Source: Clostridia bacterium
GTDB lineage: Bacteria; Bacillota; Clostridia; Oscillospirales; CAG-272
Length of the DNA stretch: 6,802 nucleotides
Direction of reading: 5' to 3'
Assembly: GCA_017379815.1 (NCBI GenBank)
Contig: JAFNVK010000009.1
Location: forward strand, 1-6,802
Shown: positions 1 through 6,480 of the stretch, piece by piece
Position numbering within the stretch: the first letter of the stretch is position 1
How the letters are laid out: each line of letters starts with the position of its first letter
Made by a program: the position numbers and the translations under genes
Notes under the pieces: generated by a model
What the model was told of the DNA's origin: nothing
What the model saw: the letters and a program-made list of their open reading frames with translations, nothing else
Database searches by the model: none

Positions 1-31
1 AAAAAAGGAAGCACGTTGTTCGCACTTCCTT
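1..31 (-). terminator. Terminator-like hairpin of left repeat element
   Basis: Read on the minus strand, arms AAGGAAGTGCG and CGTGCTTCCTT (31-21 and 15-5) enclose the loop AACAA, followed by further T residues to the window edge. As minus-strand RNA all 11 positions pair, two of them G-U. On the plus strand the same two positions would be C-A mismatches and no T run follows. The signal therefore reads leftward, away from the gene at 265. It is seen directly; activity is inferred. Confidence 0.6.
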
Positions 32-74
32 CCATGGGTAGCTATTCTTTTTGTTGGGGAGTTTTGGGGGAGCT

Positions 75-102
75 CGAGGGGTCTTTTTCAAAAGACCCCT
101 CG
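75..102. repeat. 28-bp perfect palindrome of left element
   Basis: Arms CGAGGGGTCTTTT (75-87) and AAAAGACCCCTCG (90-102) are perfect inverted repeats around the 2-bp centre TC. The right element has the same palindrome with the T82/A95 pair replaced by A/T, so the symmetry is kept although the sequence changed. No T run follows on either strand, so it is not a standard terminator. It could be an RNA hairpin or a protein-binding dyad. Confidence 0.85.
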
Positions 103-138
103 AATAACCCGCGTCCCCTCGAATCAATCGCGTCCCCT
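101..138 (+). repeat. Two tandem 19-bp units
   Basis: CGAATAACCCGCGTCCCCT (101-119) is followed immediately by CGAATCAATCGCGTCCCCT (120-138), with a partial third start (CGA) at 139-141. The right element carries only one such unit between its palindrome and its A7 run, so copy number differs between the two elements. Confidence 0.8.
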
Positions 139-156
139 CGACCAAAAAAAGGAAGG

Positions 157-185
157 CCGTAGGGGCGCGCAAAACGGGTGTGCGT
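157..185 (+). repeat. CCGTAGGGGCG-type short repeat
   Basis: The core CCGTAGGGGCG (157-167) is followed by CGCGCA (166-171) and TGTGCG (179-184), which can pair with one G-U to form a small stem. The same core occurs at 6778 and, in variant form, at 6721 and (inverted) 6672. I recall similar GTAGGGGCG...CGCC repeats as common in intergenic DNA of Clostridia. It ends 12 bp before the -35 box of the next gene. Confidence 0.55.
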
Positions 186-197
186 GGGAAGATCTTG

Positions 198-226
198 TTG
201 ACTTTTGCCGCAAAATATGGTATCAT
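198..226 (+). promoter_or_regulatory. Sigma-A promoter of the large surface-protein gene
   Basis: The -35 box TTGACT (198-203) and the -10 box TATCAT (221-226) are separated by 17 bp. The bases TGG just before the -10 give an extended -10 (TGn). Each hexamer has one mismatch to consensus. Transcription would start near 233, leaving a leader of about 32 nt. A perfect TATAAT at 232-237 is a second possible -10, but its best upstream match, TTGCCG at 205-210, is 21 bp away, so it is the weaker choice. Confidence 0.7.
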
Positions 227-264
227 AGACGTATAATATCGAAGAAACACGGGGTACCCCTTTT

Positions 265-3200
265 ATGAAACGATTTTCCACATCCTGCCTGCGCCTCGGC
301 TTGCCGATCCTGCTCGGCCTTCTTCTCGCGGTTGGCGCGATCGCTCCCGCATTTGCCGAGAACGAATTTTCTGCCGACACCCTGCATTTCGGCAATCCCG
401 CGCTGCAGGAATATTCCTCTCTTTCGGGCGCGGAGCTTCTCAAAACGCTCTGCGGCATCACTCCCTCCTCTGCCGAGCGCGACTTTCTGGCGAGCGACCC
501 TCGCTATTCGCTTCGTTACAGCAGCCTGATCCCCAGCGAGGGGCTCTCCTATCGCTACGACGGAGAGACGGGCATTCTTGAGGTATCCGTTCTGCCTTAC
601 GCCTACACCGCCGTCAACGGCGTGTCGGTTGCCTGGATCCCGCTTCGGGCGTCCATTCAGTCCGAGTCGGGGAACGCCCCCGCGCAGAGCAAGCCGCTTT
701 CTCTCGTTGGCGACGCCTACGTCTGCACCTTTGAGGGCATCTATCATTCGGCGGATTTCTTCATCGAGGTGGACTTCTCCTGGCAGACCGAGATCGCGGA
801 TTGGCAGCTGGAGGCGCTTTCGGGCGCGGCCTATGCCGAGGGGCGTGCGGCGCTTGACCGTCTGCTCGTCTACGAGAGTGCGCTTTCGCTCCATCAGAGC
901 AAGGTGAAGGACGCCGAGACCTACGCGGCCTACCTCAAGCAGATCGAGGACTACGCGGCCTACACCGCGGCCAAGGCGGAATACGACCGCGCCAAGGCGG
1001 AGTACGACGCCTACCGCGCGGAATACGACGCCTACGCCGAGCAGCTTGCGCGCTGGCAGGCGTGGCGCGACTACTACGCGGCCAACGCCTTCTATACCGA
1101 GAAGGATGCCTCGGGAAAAACGGCCTACGATCGGTATCTGGAATACCGTGCCTTCCTTGACGCGCTCGAGCCCGTCAAGCAGAAGCTGGCGATCCTGGAG
1201 TATCTGTTCGTCACGGACAGCAACGGCTGGCAGATCTACAGCGCCGTCATGGGCGATACCGTCACGCAGGTGCTTTCCCGCAAGGAGGAGCTTTCCATCC
1301 TCAAGCTGGACAAGGCCGTTGACCAGGCGGCAAACGCAACCACCGCCCTGCGTCCCCTCTTTTCTGCCTACAACGCTCTACGAGAGGCGTCCTACCCCTC
1401 CGAGGTGGAGCGCTGCCGTGTGCTCTACGATTTCTACACCAAGAATTATCTCGCCCTGCGCGACAACGTTGCCGCCCTGCAATCTGCTCTTGAGCTGATG
1501 TGCAAGGATAGCGGCTTCCTCACCGCGCTCGAGCTCTATCCCGATCCTACCTATCGGGGGCATCTGCCCCACCTGCAGAATCTGGTGGCTCAGCTCTACG
1601 TTTTGCGCACCTGCCTGCACGATTCGCTGGCACAGGACCCCTCGTGGAAGCTGAACAAGTACCGCACGCTGCAGACCATTCTTGAGGACGTTCAGCGCAT
1701 GGCGGACACGCACAACGCCGATCCGCGCGCCGATGCGCCCTTCCCGGAGAGCTATCCCGAGCCGGTCGAATTCGTGCCTCCTGCCGAAAAGCCTGCCTTT
1801 GCCGACGTCAAAAAGCCGGAGGAGCCCCCCTTCATGGCCGAGCCGATCGCGCCGACCTACGTGGAGAAGCCGATCGAGTACGGCGAGCAAAAGCCCTCCT
1901 GGTGGGGTGCCGTGATGCCTTCTTTCGCGCCTGCCTCTCCCGAAATGAGCGACACCGCTCGCGCATTGGCCGAGGAGGTCCGCGCGGGGAGACTGACCGA
2001 GGAACGCGCCCCCGTCTCGACGAGGACGCTCACGCTCCGCCAGACCAAGGAGTATCTCGTCTCCATTCACAACCGCATGACCGTCAGCTTCTACGGCATG
2101 AACAATCAGCTGCTCTACCGCACGCAGGTGGAGTACGGCGACGAGGTGATCTACCAAGGCCCTCCGCTCACCGTTCCCGAAACGCCGCAGGCCTCCTACG
2201 AGTTCCGCGGCTGGCGCTGCGCCGACGGCTCCGCTCCCAACTTTTTCTGCATTCGGCAGAACGTTTCCTTCTACGCCAACTTCCACGCGATCCCCAAGTA
2301 TTACGCCGTGACCTGGCAGCTCGGGGAATACCGCCACGTGACCCATCATCTCTACGGCGAGACCCCGGTCTGTCCCGTCTCTCCCGAGCGGGAGGATACG
2401 CCCGCCATGCTCTACGAGTTCCTGGGCTGGGATAAGGAGCTTCTTCCCGTCACAGAGGATACCGTCTATACGGCGCGCTATGAGGAGACCCCCGTTCGCT
2501 ATACCGTGACCTGGGATCTCGGCGACCGCACCGAGAGCGCGCTTTACGGCTACGGCGAGACACCCGTGCCGCCTGAGAACCCCGCGCGCGCACCTGACGA
2601 ATACCGCTACGTGTTCCTGGGCTGGAATGCACGTCCTGCCGAGGTGACGGGCGACGTTACCTACAAGGCGCTCTACGGCACGATCAAGCTGGCCTATACC
2701 GATGACGGCACCGCGATCCCCGTAACGCATACCGACACCTGCATCACTCTGCACGCCGAGAATGCGGCGATCCGCCTGGACGAGGCGGTGCACTACGCCC
2801 TTGAGGAGGGCAAGACGCTGGCCTTCTCCGCCGCAGACGTGACCGTCGTCTTTGATGCGGACGCCCTCTCGTATCTCTCGCAGTCGGGCTGCAAAAAGCT
2901 TCGCCTTGTGCGCTTGGACACCGAGAGCGGTGAGCTTGTGACCCTGCAAGCGCTCAGCAGCGCGGGTAGGGTGTTGGAGCTTCCCGAGCTTACGGGTCAG
3001 CTTCTTCCTTCCGCGTCCGAGAGCGTTCGCCTGGATGCGGTCGTTGGCGAGGAGCGCATTCCCGTGACGGATACGCCTTACGCCTTCCGCGGAGCGCTTT
3101 CGGTATACGTGCGCCGCGTGTTCTCCATGCACGTGGAGAGCGCGGAGAACTGTGACCTCAACAGCCTGCCTGTCAGTGCCTTTGCCGGGGACACCGTCAC

Positions 3201-3843
3201 GCTGGATCCCACCTGCGTCTTTGGCTACGAGCTGGTCGGCATTACGGTGCTTGGCGAGGACGGTCGCGCGATCGACGTCGATGGCTGCACCTTCGTAATG
3301 CCTGCCGAGCGCGTTACGGTGCGCCTGCAGATCGCGCCCATTCGCTACACGGTCAGCTTCCTCGTGGGAGATACGCTCTGGCATACGGAGGAGTACGGGC
3401 TTGGCGAGGAGATCCGTCTGCCAAGCGAGCCCACGCTTCCCGACGATGCGGAGTATCGCTACGTCTTTGTCGGCTGGTCGCCCCGCGTTGGCGTGGCCTC
3501 GGGCGAGGAGCGCGAGCTGATCTTCACGGCAAGCTTTTCCAAGATCTCGCTCTCCGAGGAGGATCCTTACCGCGGAGACATGACGGGAAGCAACGTCTTC
3601 TCGTTCTTCCTGCCCCTCGGCATCTCCTTCGTGCTGCTCCTTGTGGGCGTGATCCTTCTGCTCTGCTTCCGCAAGCGCATCCGCGCGTGGAGCAAGCGCA
3701 AAAAAGCGTCGGCATCTGCCTCTGCCGAAACGAACGGCAAGCAGGATGCGGACGCGCAGAAGAATGCGACCGAGACCGAAGCTGACGCTGACGCTGACGC
3801 TGACGCGGACGCGGACGCGGACGAAAAGACGTCAAACGAATAA
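265..3843 (+). CDS. Large exported, membrane-anchored protein with InlB-type repeats
   Basis: An 1192-residue surface protein of unknown function, probably extracellular with a short cytoplasmic tail. Residues 1-31 are a signal peptide (K2, R3, hydrophobic core, AFA before the cleavage site at 31/32). About 32-200 is an unrecognised, probably beta-rich domain. About 205-275 is Tyr/Ala-rich helix with four consecutive seven-residue repeats (236-263), followed by a helical region to about 490. Residues 493-547 are Pro/Glu-rich linker. InlB/Listeria-Bacteroides repeats (F/W-x-GW cores) lie at about 605-677, 678-744, 745-806 and 1027-1092. About 970-1025 resembles the divergent InlB-like repeat family. 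A transmembrane helix spans about 1112-1135, followed by a basic stop-transfer segment and an Ala-Asp repeat tail. No LPXTG is seen, so anchoring is by the helix. The ATG lacks a good Shine-Dalgarno, but the signal peptide fixes this start. Adhesin or wall-spanning roles are guesses from the repeats. Confidence 0.9.
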   Translation: MKRFSTSCLRLGLPILLGLLLAVGAIAPAFAENEFSADTLHFGNPALQEYSSLSGAELLKTLCGITPSSAERDFLASDPRYSLRYSSLIPSEGLSYRYDGETGILEVSVLPYAYTAVNGVSVAWIPLRASIQSESGNAPAQSKPLSLVGDAYVCTFEGIYHSADFFIEVDFSWQTEIADWQLEALSGAAYAEGRAALDRLLVYESALSLHQSKVKDAETYAAYLKQIEDYAAYTAAKAEYDRAKAEYDAYRAEYDAYAEQLARWQAWRDYYAANAFYTEKDASGKTAYDRYLEYRAFLDALEPVKQKLAILEYLFVTDSNGWQIYSAVMGDTVTQVLSRKEELSILKLDKAVDQAANATTALRPLFSAYNALREASYPSEVERCRVLYDFYTKNYLALRDNVAALQSALELMCKDSGFLTALELYPDPTYRGHLPHLQNLVAQLYVLRTCLHDSLAQDPSWKLNKYRTLQTILEDVQRMADTHNADPRADAPFPESYPEPVEFVPPAEKPAFADVKKPEEPPFMAEPIAPTYVEKPIEYGEQKPSWWGAVMPSFAPASPEMSDTARALAEEVRAGRLTEERAPVSTRTLTLRQTKEYLVSIHNRMTVSFYGMNNQLLYRTQVEYGDEVIYQGPPLTVPETPQASYEFRGWRCADGSAPNFFCIRQNVSFYANFHAIPKYYAVTWQLGEYRHVTHHLYGETPVCPVSPEREDTPAMLYEFLGWDKELLPVTEDTVYTARYEETPVRYTVTWDLGDRTESALYGYGETPVPPENPARAPDEYRYVFLGWNARPAEVTGDVTYKALYGTIKLAYTDDGTAIPVTHTDTCITLHAENAAIRLDEAVHYALEEGKTLAFSAADVTVVFDADALSYLSQSGCKKLRLVRLDTESGELVTLQALSSAGRVLELPELTGQLLPSASESVRLDAVVGEERIPVTDTPYAFRGALSVYVRRVFSMHVESAENCDLNSLPVSAFAGDTVTLDPTCVFGYELVGITVLGEDGRAIDVDGCTFVMPAERVTVRLQIAPIRYTVSFLVGDTLWHTEEYGLGEEIRLPSEPTLPDDAEYRYVFVGWSPRVGVASGEERELIFTASFSKISLSEEDPYRGDMTGSNVFSFFLPLGISFVLLLVGVILLLCFRKRIRAWSKRKKASASASAETNGKQDADAQKNATETEADADADADADADADEKTSNE
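3781..3822 (+). repeat. In-frame hexanucleotide tandem repeat (Ala-Asp)7
   Basis: Four copies of GCTGAC (3781-3804) are followed by three copies of GCGGAC (3805-3822). They encode seven Ala-Asp pairs in the cytoplasmic tail of the surface protein. Because the unit is 6 bp, slippage would change tail length without breaking the frame. The block change from GCT to GCG suggests growth by duplication of units rather than independent point mutation. Confidence 0.9.
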
Positions 3844-3857
3844 CGAAGCGCAAAAGA

Positions 3858-3888
3858 GGGGGAAGCCTTGCCGAAAGGCTTCCCCCTT
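3858..3888. terminator. Terminator between convergent genes
   Basis: A 12-bp perfect stem, GGGGGAAGCCTT (3858-3869) and AAGGCTTCCCCC (3875-3886), encloses a 5-nt loop. On the + strand it is followed by a short TTATT. On the minus strand it is followed by TCTTTTG. It lies 14 bp after the surface-protein stop and 27 bp before the stop of the convergent pseudouridine synthase, so it can serve both. Both T tracts are short. Confidence 0.8.
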
Positions 3889-3913
3889 ATTGAAGGGATC
3901 GGATGCGTGCGCG

Positions 3914-4558
3914 TCAAACGCCGAGCAGCTCCCAGGGCTTGCCCGAGGGCTGGGCCGTAAAGGTCAGCTCCTCGCCGCTTGCGGGATGCCGCAGGGTGAT
4001 CGCGCGGCAAAAGAGACCGATCGGTCCGCTTGATGGCGCGCCGTATTTGCGGTCTCCCACCAAGGGGAGAGAGCGCGAGGCGAGCTGCACGCGCACCTGG
4101 TGGGTGCGTCCCGTCAGCAGACGGACGCGCAGGAGCGAAAGCTCACCGATGGGCGAGGAGAGCGTGCGCAGGGTCTCGTAGTCAAGGATCGCCTCCTTCA
4201 CGCCCTTGCGCGCTCTGTCGGCCACGAAGGTCTTGTTGATCCTGCGATCGTGAAAGAGCAGGTCGCAAAGTCTCCCCGATGCTTCGGGGAGTGTGCCGTG
4301 TCCGAGTGCGAGGTATTCCTTTTTCATTTCGCGCGTGCGCACCTGCTCCGAGAGGTGTGCGGCGGCCGCAGGGGTCTTGGCGTAGATCATTACGCCGCCA
4401 ACGCCGCGGTCGAGACGGTGGATCACGCCGATATAGCCCTTGACGTGTGCCTGCAACAGATCGGCAAGTCCGTCACATTGCGGGGTGCTTTCGGAGAGAA
4501 GGCCAACGGGCTTTTTGACGGCGAGGATGTGTGCATCCTCAAAGATAATGTCCGGCAT
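3914..4558 (-). CDS. RluA-family pseudouridine synthase
   Basis: Probably isomerises specific uridines to pseudouridine in rRNA or tRNA in the cytoplasm; the target site cannot be told from sequence. The 214-residue protein has the family order: an N-terminal strand with KKPVGLL (15-21), the catalytic motif HRLD at 47-50 with D50 as the catalytic aspartate, AKT at 60-62, KKEYLAL near 85-91, and the C-terminal GRTHQVRVQLA and GDRKYGA motifs. There is no N-terminal S4 domain, and the length matches small RluA types rather than RluC/RluD. After HRLD the usual (T)SG is replaced by RGVGG. The start at 4558 is chosen over an upstream in-frame ATG at 4606 because AGGAAAGG (4575-4568) sits at good spacing before it and conserved sequence begins right after it. 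It is convergent with the surface protein and divergent from birA. Confidence 0.93.
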   Translation of the reverse strand: MPDIIFEDAHILAVKKPVGLLSESTPQCDGLADLLQAHVKGYIGVIHRLDRGVGGVMIYAKTPAAAAHLSEQVRTREMKKEYLALGHGTLPEASGRLCDLLFHDRRINKTFVADRARKGVKEAILDYETLRTLSSPIGELSLLRVRLLTGRTHQVRVQLASRSLPLVGDRKYGAPSSGPIGLFCRAITLRHPASGEELTFTAQPSGKPWELLGV

Positions 4559-4606
4559 GGGGATTTTCCTTTCCTGTGATACGGAATTGAAGGGAGAAGA
4601 AAGCAA
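4559..4606. promoter_or_regulatory. Divergent intergenic region, two ribosome binding sites
   Basis: These 48 bp separate the two divergent starts. AGGGAGAAG at 4591-4599 is the ribosome binding site for birA, and AGGAAAGG on the minus strand (4575-4568) is that of the pseudouridine synthase. I see no convincing promoter in either direction. A GATAAT at 4544-4549 inside the synthase gene could be a -10 for birA but lacks a well-spaced -35. Promoters probably overlap the opposite gene's 5' end. Confidence 0.5.
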
Positions 4607-5386
4607 ATGAAGCGTAATGCATACGATGCCCGCCGACTTGCCCGAAGACTTCGGGGGATCGGCGAGGTGCGGGTCTTTTCCGAGATCGGGTCTACCAACA
4701 GCGAGGCAAAAAGAATCCTCGCGGAGGAGACGGTCGACGAGAGGCTTCCTCTTCTGCTCGTGGCAGATCGCCAGAGCGGAGGACGGGGGCGCCTCGGCCG
4801 CGCGTTTTATTCACCCGAGGGGAGCGGGCTCTACTGCAGCCTTCTGTACGCCACGGAGGAAGCGATGGAGTCGGCTCTGCGCGTGACCTCCTTTTGTGCC
4901 GTTGCGGTCATGCGCGCCATTCGTCGGCTGACGGGAAAGCAGACCGCCATCAAGTGGGTCAACGACCTCTACTTTGCGGGCAAAAAGGTGTGCGGCATCC
5001 TTTGCGAGGGAGCGGGTCGGCTTCCCGACGGACGGCACGCCATCGTCGTCGGCATTGGCGTCAACTGGCATCCGGCCGCGTTCCCCGAGGAGCTTTCCTC
5101 GATCGCGGGTAGCGTTGGCGAGGAGAAGATCGGGCGCGAGGAGCTTCTTTGCGCTATCTGGCAGGAGCTTTCCGCCTTGTTGCTCGGGGGCGGCGGAGAT
5201 TGGCTTGCCGAATACCGCGCGCACTCTCTGGTGCTGGGGAAGCGCATTCGCTGGCGCGAGGGAGAACTTTGGCAGGAGGGCGTTGCGCTCTCGATCGGCG
5301 AGGACGGCGCTCTGCACGTCCGCCGCACGGACGGACGGGAGCTTGACCTGCGCACGGGCGAGATCACGCTGCGCGTAGCGGAATAG
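4607..5386 (+). CDS. birA: Biotin--[acetyl-CoA-carboxylase] ligase (BirA, no HTH)
   Basis: Activates biotin with ATP to biotinyl-5'-AMP and attaches it to the conserved lysine of biotin carrier domains such as that of acetyl-CoA carboxylase, in the cytoplasm. The 259-residue protein begins almost directly with the catalytic domain. STN is at 29-31, the biotin/AMP-binding loop SGGRGRLGR at 57-65, KWVND at 116-120, and KKVCGIL at 126-132 with K127 matching the conserved lysine of E. coli BirA. VVGIGVNW follows at about residues 146-153, then a small C-terminal beta domain from about 215. The N-terminal winged-helix DNA-binding domain of bifunctional BirA is missing, so it should not repress biotin genes itself. 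The start has a good Shine-Dalgarno (4591-4599). No biotin or carboxylase genes are adjacent. Confidence 0.95.
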   Translation: MKRNAYDARRLARRLRGIGEVRVFSEIGSTNSEAKRILAEETVDERLPLLLVADRQSGGRGRLGRAFYSPEGSGLYCSLLYATEEAMESALRVTSFCAVAVMRAIRRLTGKQTAIKWVNDLYFAGKKVCGILCEGAGRLPDGRHAIVVGIGVNWHPAAFPEELSSIAGSVGEEKIGREELLCAIWQELSALLLGGGGDWLAEYRAHSLVLGKRIRWREGELWQEGVALSIGEDGALHVRRTDGRELDLRTGEITLRVAE

Positions 5387-5399
5387 AGAAGAATAAGAA

Positions 5400-5441
5400 G
5401 AGGGTGTCCTCCGCAGTGACGGGAGGACACCCTCCTTTTTT
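5400..5441. terminator. Strong bidirectional terminator, birA / AraC junction
   Basis: A 13-bp perfect stem, GAGGGTGTCCTCC (5400-5412) and GGAGGACACCCTC (5422-5434), encloses a 9-nt loop. It is followed on the + strand by C and six T residues (5436-5441). On the minus strand a T-rich tract (CTTCTTATTCTTC) follows. It sits between the birA stop at 5386 and the convergent regulator stop at 5447, so it can end both transcripts. Confidence 0.92.
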
Positions 5442-5446
5442 GTGGA

Positions 5447-6325
5447 TCAGAGCAGGACGATGTCGTCGTCGCGTCTGCGCCGAGGTGCGGGCTTTGGCTC
5501 GGGCTTTTTGCCACCCGTCTTGCGGTATTGCGAGGGGGAAAGGCCGATCTTTCGGCGGAAGAGACCGGAGAAGTAGAATTCGTCCTCAAAGGAGAGGTAG
5601 GAAGCGATCTCGCGAACCGACATACCGCTTTCGAGCAGCAGGCGGCAGGCAAGCTCCAGCTTGCGCGAGAGGACGTAGCGGTAGATGGGCTGTCCCATCT
5701 CCTTGCGGAAGAGGCGCTCGGCCTGCGAGGGGGATTTGCCCGCGGCCTCGGCCAGCTGTTCGAGGCGAATGGCCTCGGTCTCGTGCTCCTCGATATAGCG
5801 CAGGATCTGCTCCACGGGGGAGAGGGGCTGCTTTTCGGTGGCGTAGTGCGCCTCGGCCATGCGGTAGAGGAGCTCCTCAAGGAGGGCCACGCAGGCCCTT
5901 GCCGCATCCTCGTGCGGATGCTCTGCGTAGAAGCGCAGGCGGCCGAGAGGCTCGGAGAGATCAAGAGAGGGGAAGTGGACTGCGCCCTCAAGCCCGTGCG
6001 TGCGGATCAGCTGACGCAAAAGCTCGCCCGACGCGCTCACCCAAAGCAGCTCAACGCCCTCCTTTTGCTCGCCCAGGAGGCGATAGGAGGAGCCGATGGG
6101 AAGGAGAAGGGAATCTCCTGCACGAACCGAGAAGGCGTCCTGCCCCATCAGGAGCTGAGCGCTTCCGCCCGTGAGGTAGACGATGCTGCAAACGTCCGCC
6201 TCGTTTCGTTCCGTAGGGGTTGACGGGCCGCGGAGAGCCGCGCCCGAAAGATGAAATTGCAGGTCAATGCCCTTTGGCAGGGCTTCGGTGACTGCGGTCA
6301 TGCGGAGAAGCTTTTCGCGATACAT
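5447..6325 (-). CDS. AraC-family transcriptional regulator
   Basis: A 292-residue cytoplasmic DNA-binding regulator. Residues about 15-95 look like a cupin-type ligand-binding domain (for example SVRAGDSLLLPIG at 66-78), followed by a helical linker (about 100-165). Residues 170-269 are the double helix-turn-helix: first HTH near 187-206 (LEQLAEAAGKSPSQAERLF) and second near 236-257 (VREIASYLSFEDEFYFSGLF), ending in the family signature GLSPSQYRK (261-269). A 23-residue tail follows with a Lys/Pro segment, RRRR (282-285) and DDD; this is unusual, since most family members end soon after the signature. The start at 6325 has AAGGA about 10 nt upstream. The gene has its own near-perfect promoter and is transcribed alone. 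With no catabolic or transport gene adjacent, its ligand and regulon are unknown. Confidence 0.95.
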   Translation of the reverse strand: MYREKLLRMTAVTEALPKGIDLQFHLSGAALRGPSTPTERNEADVCSIVYLTGGSAQLLMGQDAFSVRAGDSLLLPIGSSYRLLGEQKEGVELLWVSASGELLRQLIRTHGLEGAVHFPSLDLSEPLGRLRFYAEHPHEDAARACVALLEELLYRMAEAHYATEKQPLSPVEQILRYIEEHETEAIRLEQLAEAAGKSPSQAERLFRKEMGQPIYRYVLSRKLELACRLLLESGMSVREIASYLSFEDEFYFSGLFRRKIGLSPSQYRKTGGKKPEPKPAPRRRRDDDIVLL

Positions 6326-6360
6326 AGAGGAACCGTCCTTTTTGCAAGTTTCTTAAGTTT

Positions 6361-6389
6361 ATTATATCCCCTCGTGCGCATTTTGTCAA
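6361..6389 (-). promoter_or_regulatory. Consensus sigma-A promoter of the AraC regulator
   Basis: Read on the minus strand, TTGACA (6389-6384), a 17-bp spacer and TATAAT (6366-6361) match both hexamers perfectly with ideal spacing. Transcription should start near 6354, giving a leader of about 29 nt before the ATG at 6325. A full-consensus promoter is unusually strong for a regulator gene and suggests it is held down by repression. The spacer carries CGAGGGGA, an octamer also found in the nearby repeat elements. Confidence 0.9.
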
Positions 6390-6399
6390 GGGAAGGACG

Positions 6400-6429
6400 C
6401 GGATTTTGCCAAAAAAATCGGATTTTTGC
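6400..6429 (-). promoter_or_regulatory. Possible regulator-binding direct repeats upstream of araC promoter
   Basis: CGGATTTTGC (6400-6409) and CGGATTTTTGC (6419-6429) are direct repeats about 20 bp apart, starting 11 bp upstream of the -35 box. AraC-type proteins commonly bind direct half-sites about two helical turns apart near a -35 box, so this could be an autoregulatory site. AAAAATC (6413-6419) and GATTTTT (6421-6427) also form a small dyad there. Repeats are seen; binding is inferred, and AT-rich runs make chance similarity possible. Confidence 0.35.
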
Positions 6430-6480
6430 GCAGATCGTCGAGATAGGGGGAGGTTTTTTTGTGGGGGACGCGGGATTGTT

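Larger units (their letters stand above)
1..150 (-). repeat. Intergenic structured repeat element, left copy
   Basis: This is the inverted partner of 6454-6582. Bases 2-102 match the reverse complement of 6481-6582 with three substitutions (at 34, 82 and 95) and one single-base indel in the T/G run near 54. Order on the + strand: A-run and hairpin (1-31), linker (32-74), 28-bp palindrome (75-102), two 19-bp tandem units (101-119 and 120-138), and an A7 run (144-150). The strand is given as minus because the hairpin at 5-31 pairs fully, with G-U pairs, only in minus-strand RNA and is followed there by a T run. The left boundary is unknown because the window starts inside or at the element. It could be a MITE-like repeat, a REP-like repeat or a small RNA cassette. 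No transposase is present. Confidence 0.85.

Noticed and set aside
101..138. Tandem 19-bp units as a CRISPR array
   Set aside because: The units abut without spacers, there are only two, and no cas gene is near.
1378..3384. A 668-codon open frame antisense to the surface-protein gene
   Set aside because: It mirrors the GC-rich codon pattern of the real gene, shows no family motif or signal, and the sense protein has clear domains across the same span.
3592..3843. Sortase-type wall anchor at the C-terminus of the surface protein
   Set aside because: No LPXTG-like motif precedes the helix, and the tail after it is about 57 residues, much longer than a sorting signal.
4515..4549. TTGACG and GATAAT as a birA promoter
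   Set aside because: The two hexamers are separated by 23 bp, too far for a sigma-A promoter.
4100..4579. A plus-strand 159-codon frame over the pseudouridine synthase
   Set aside because: It is a shadow of the synthase on the opposite strand, whose catalytic and conserved motifs are intact.
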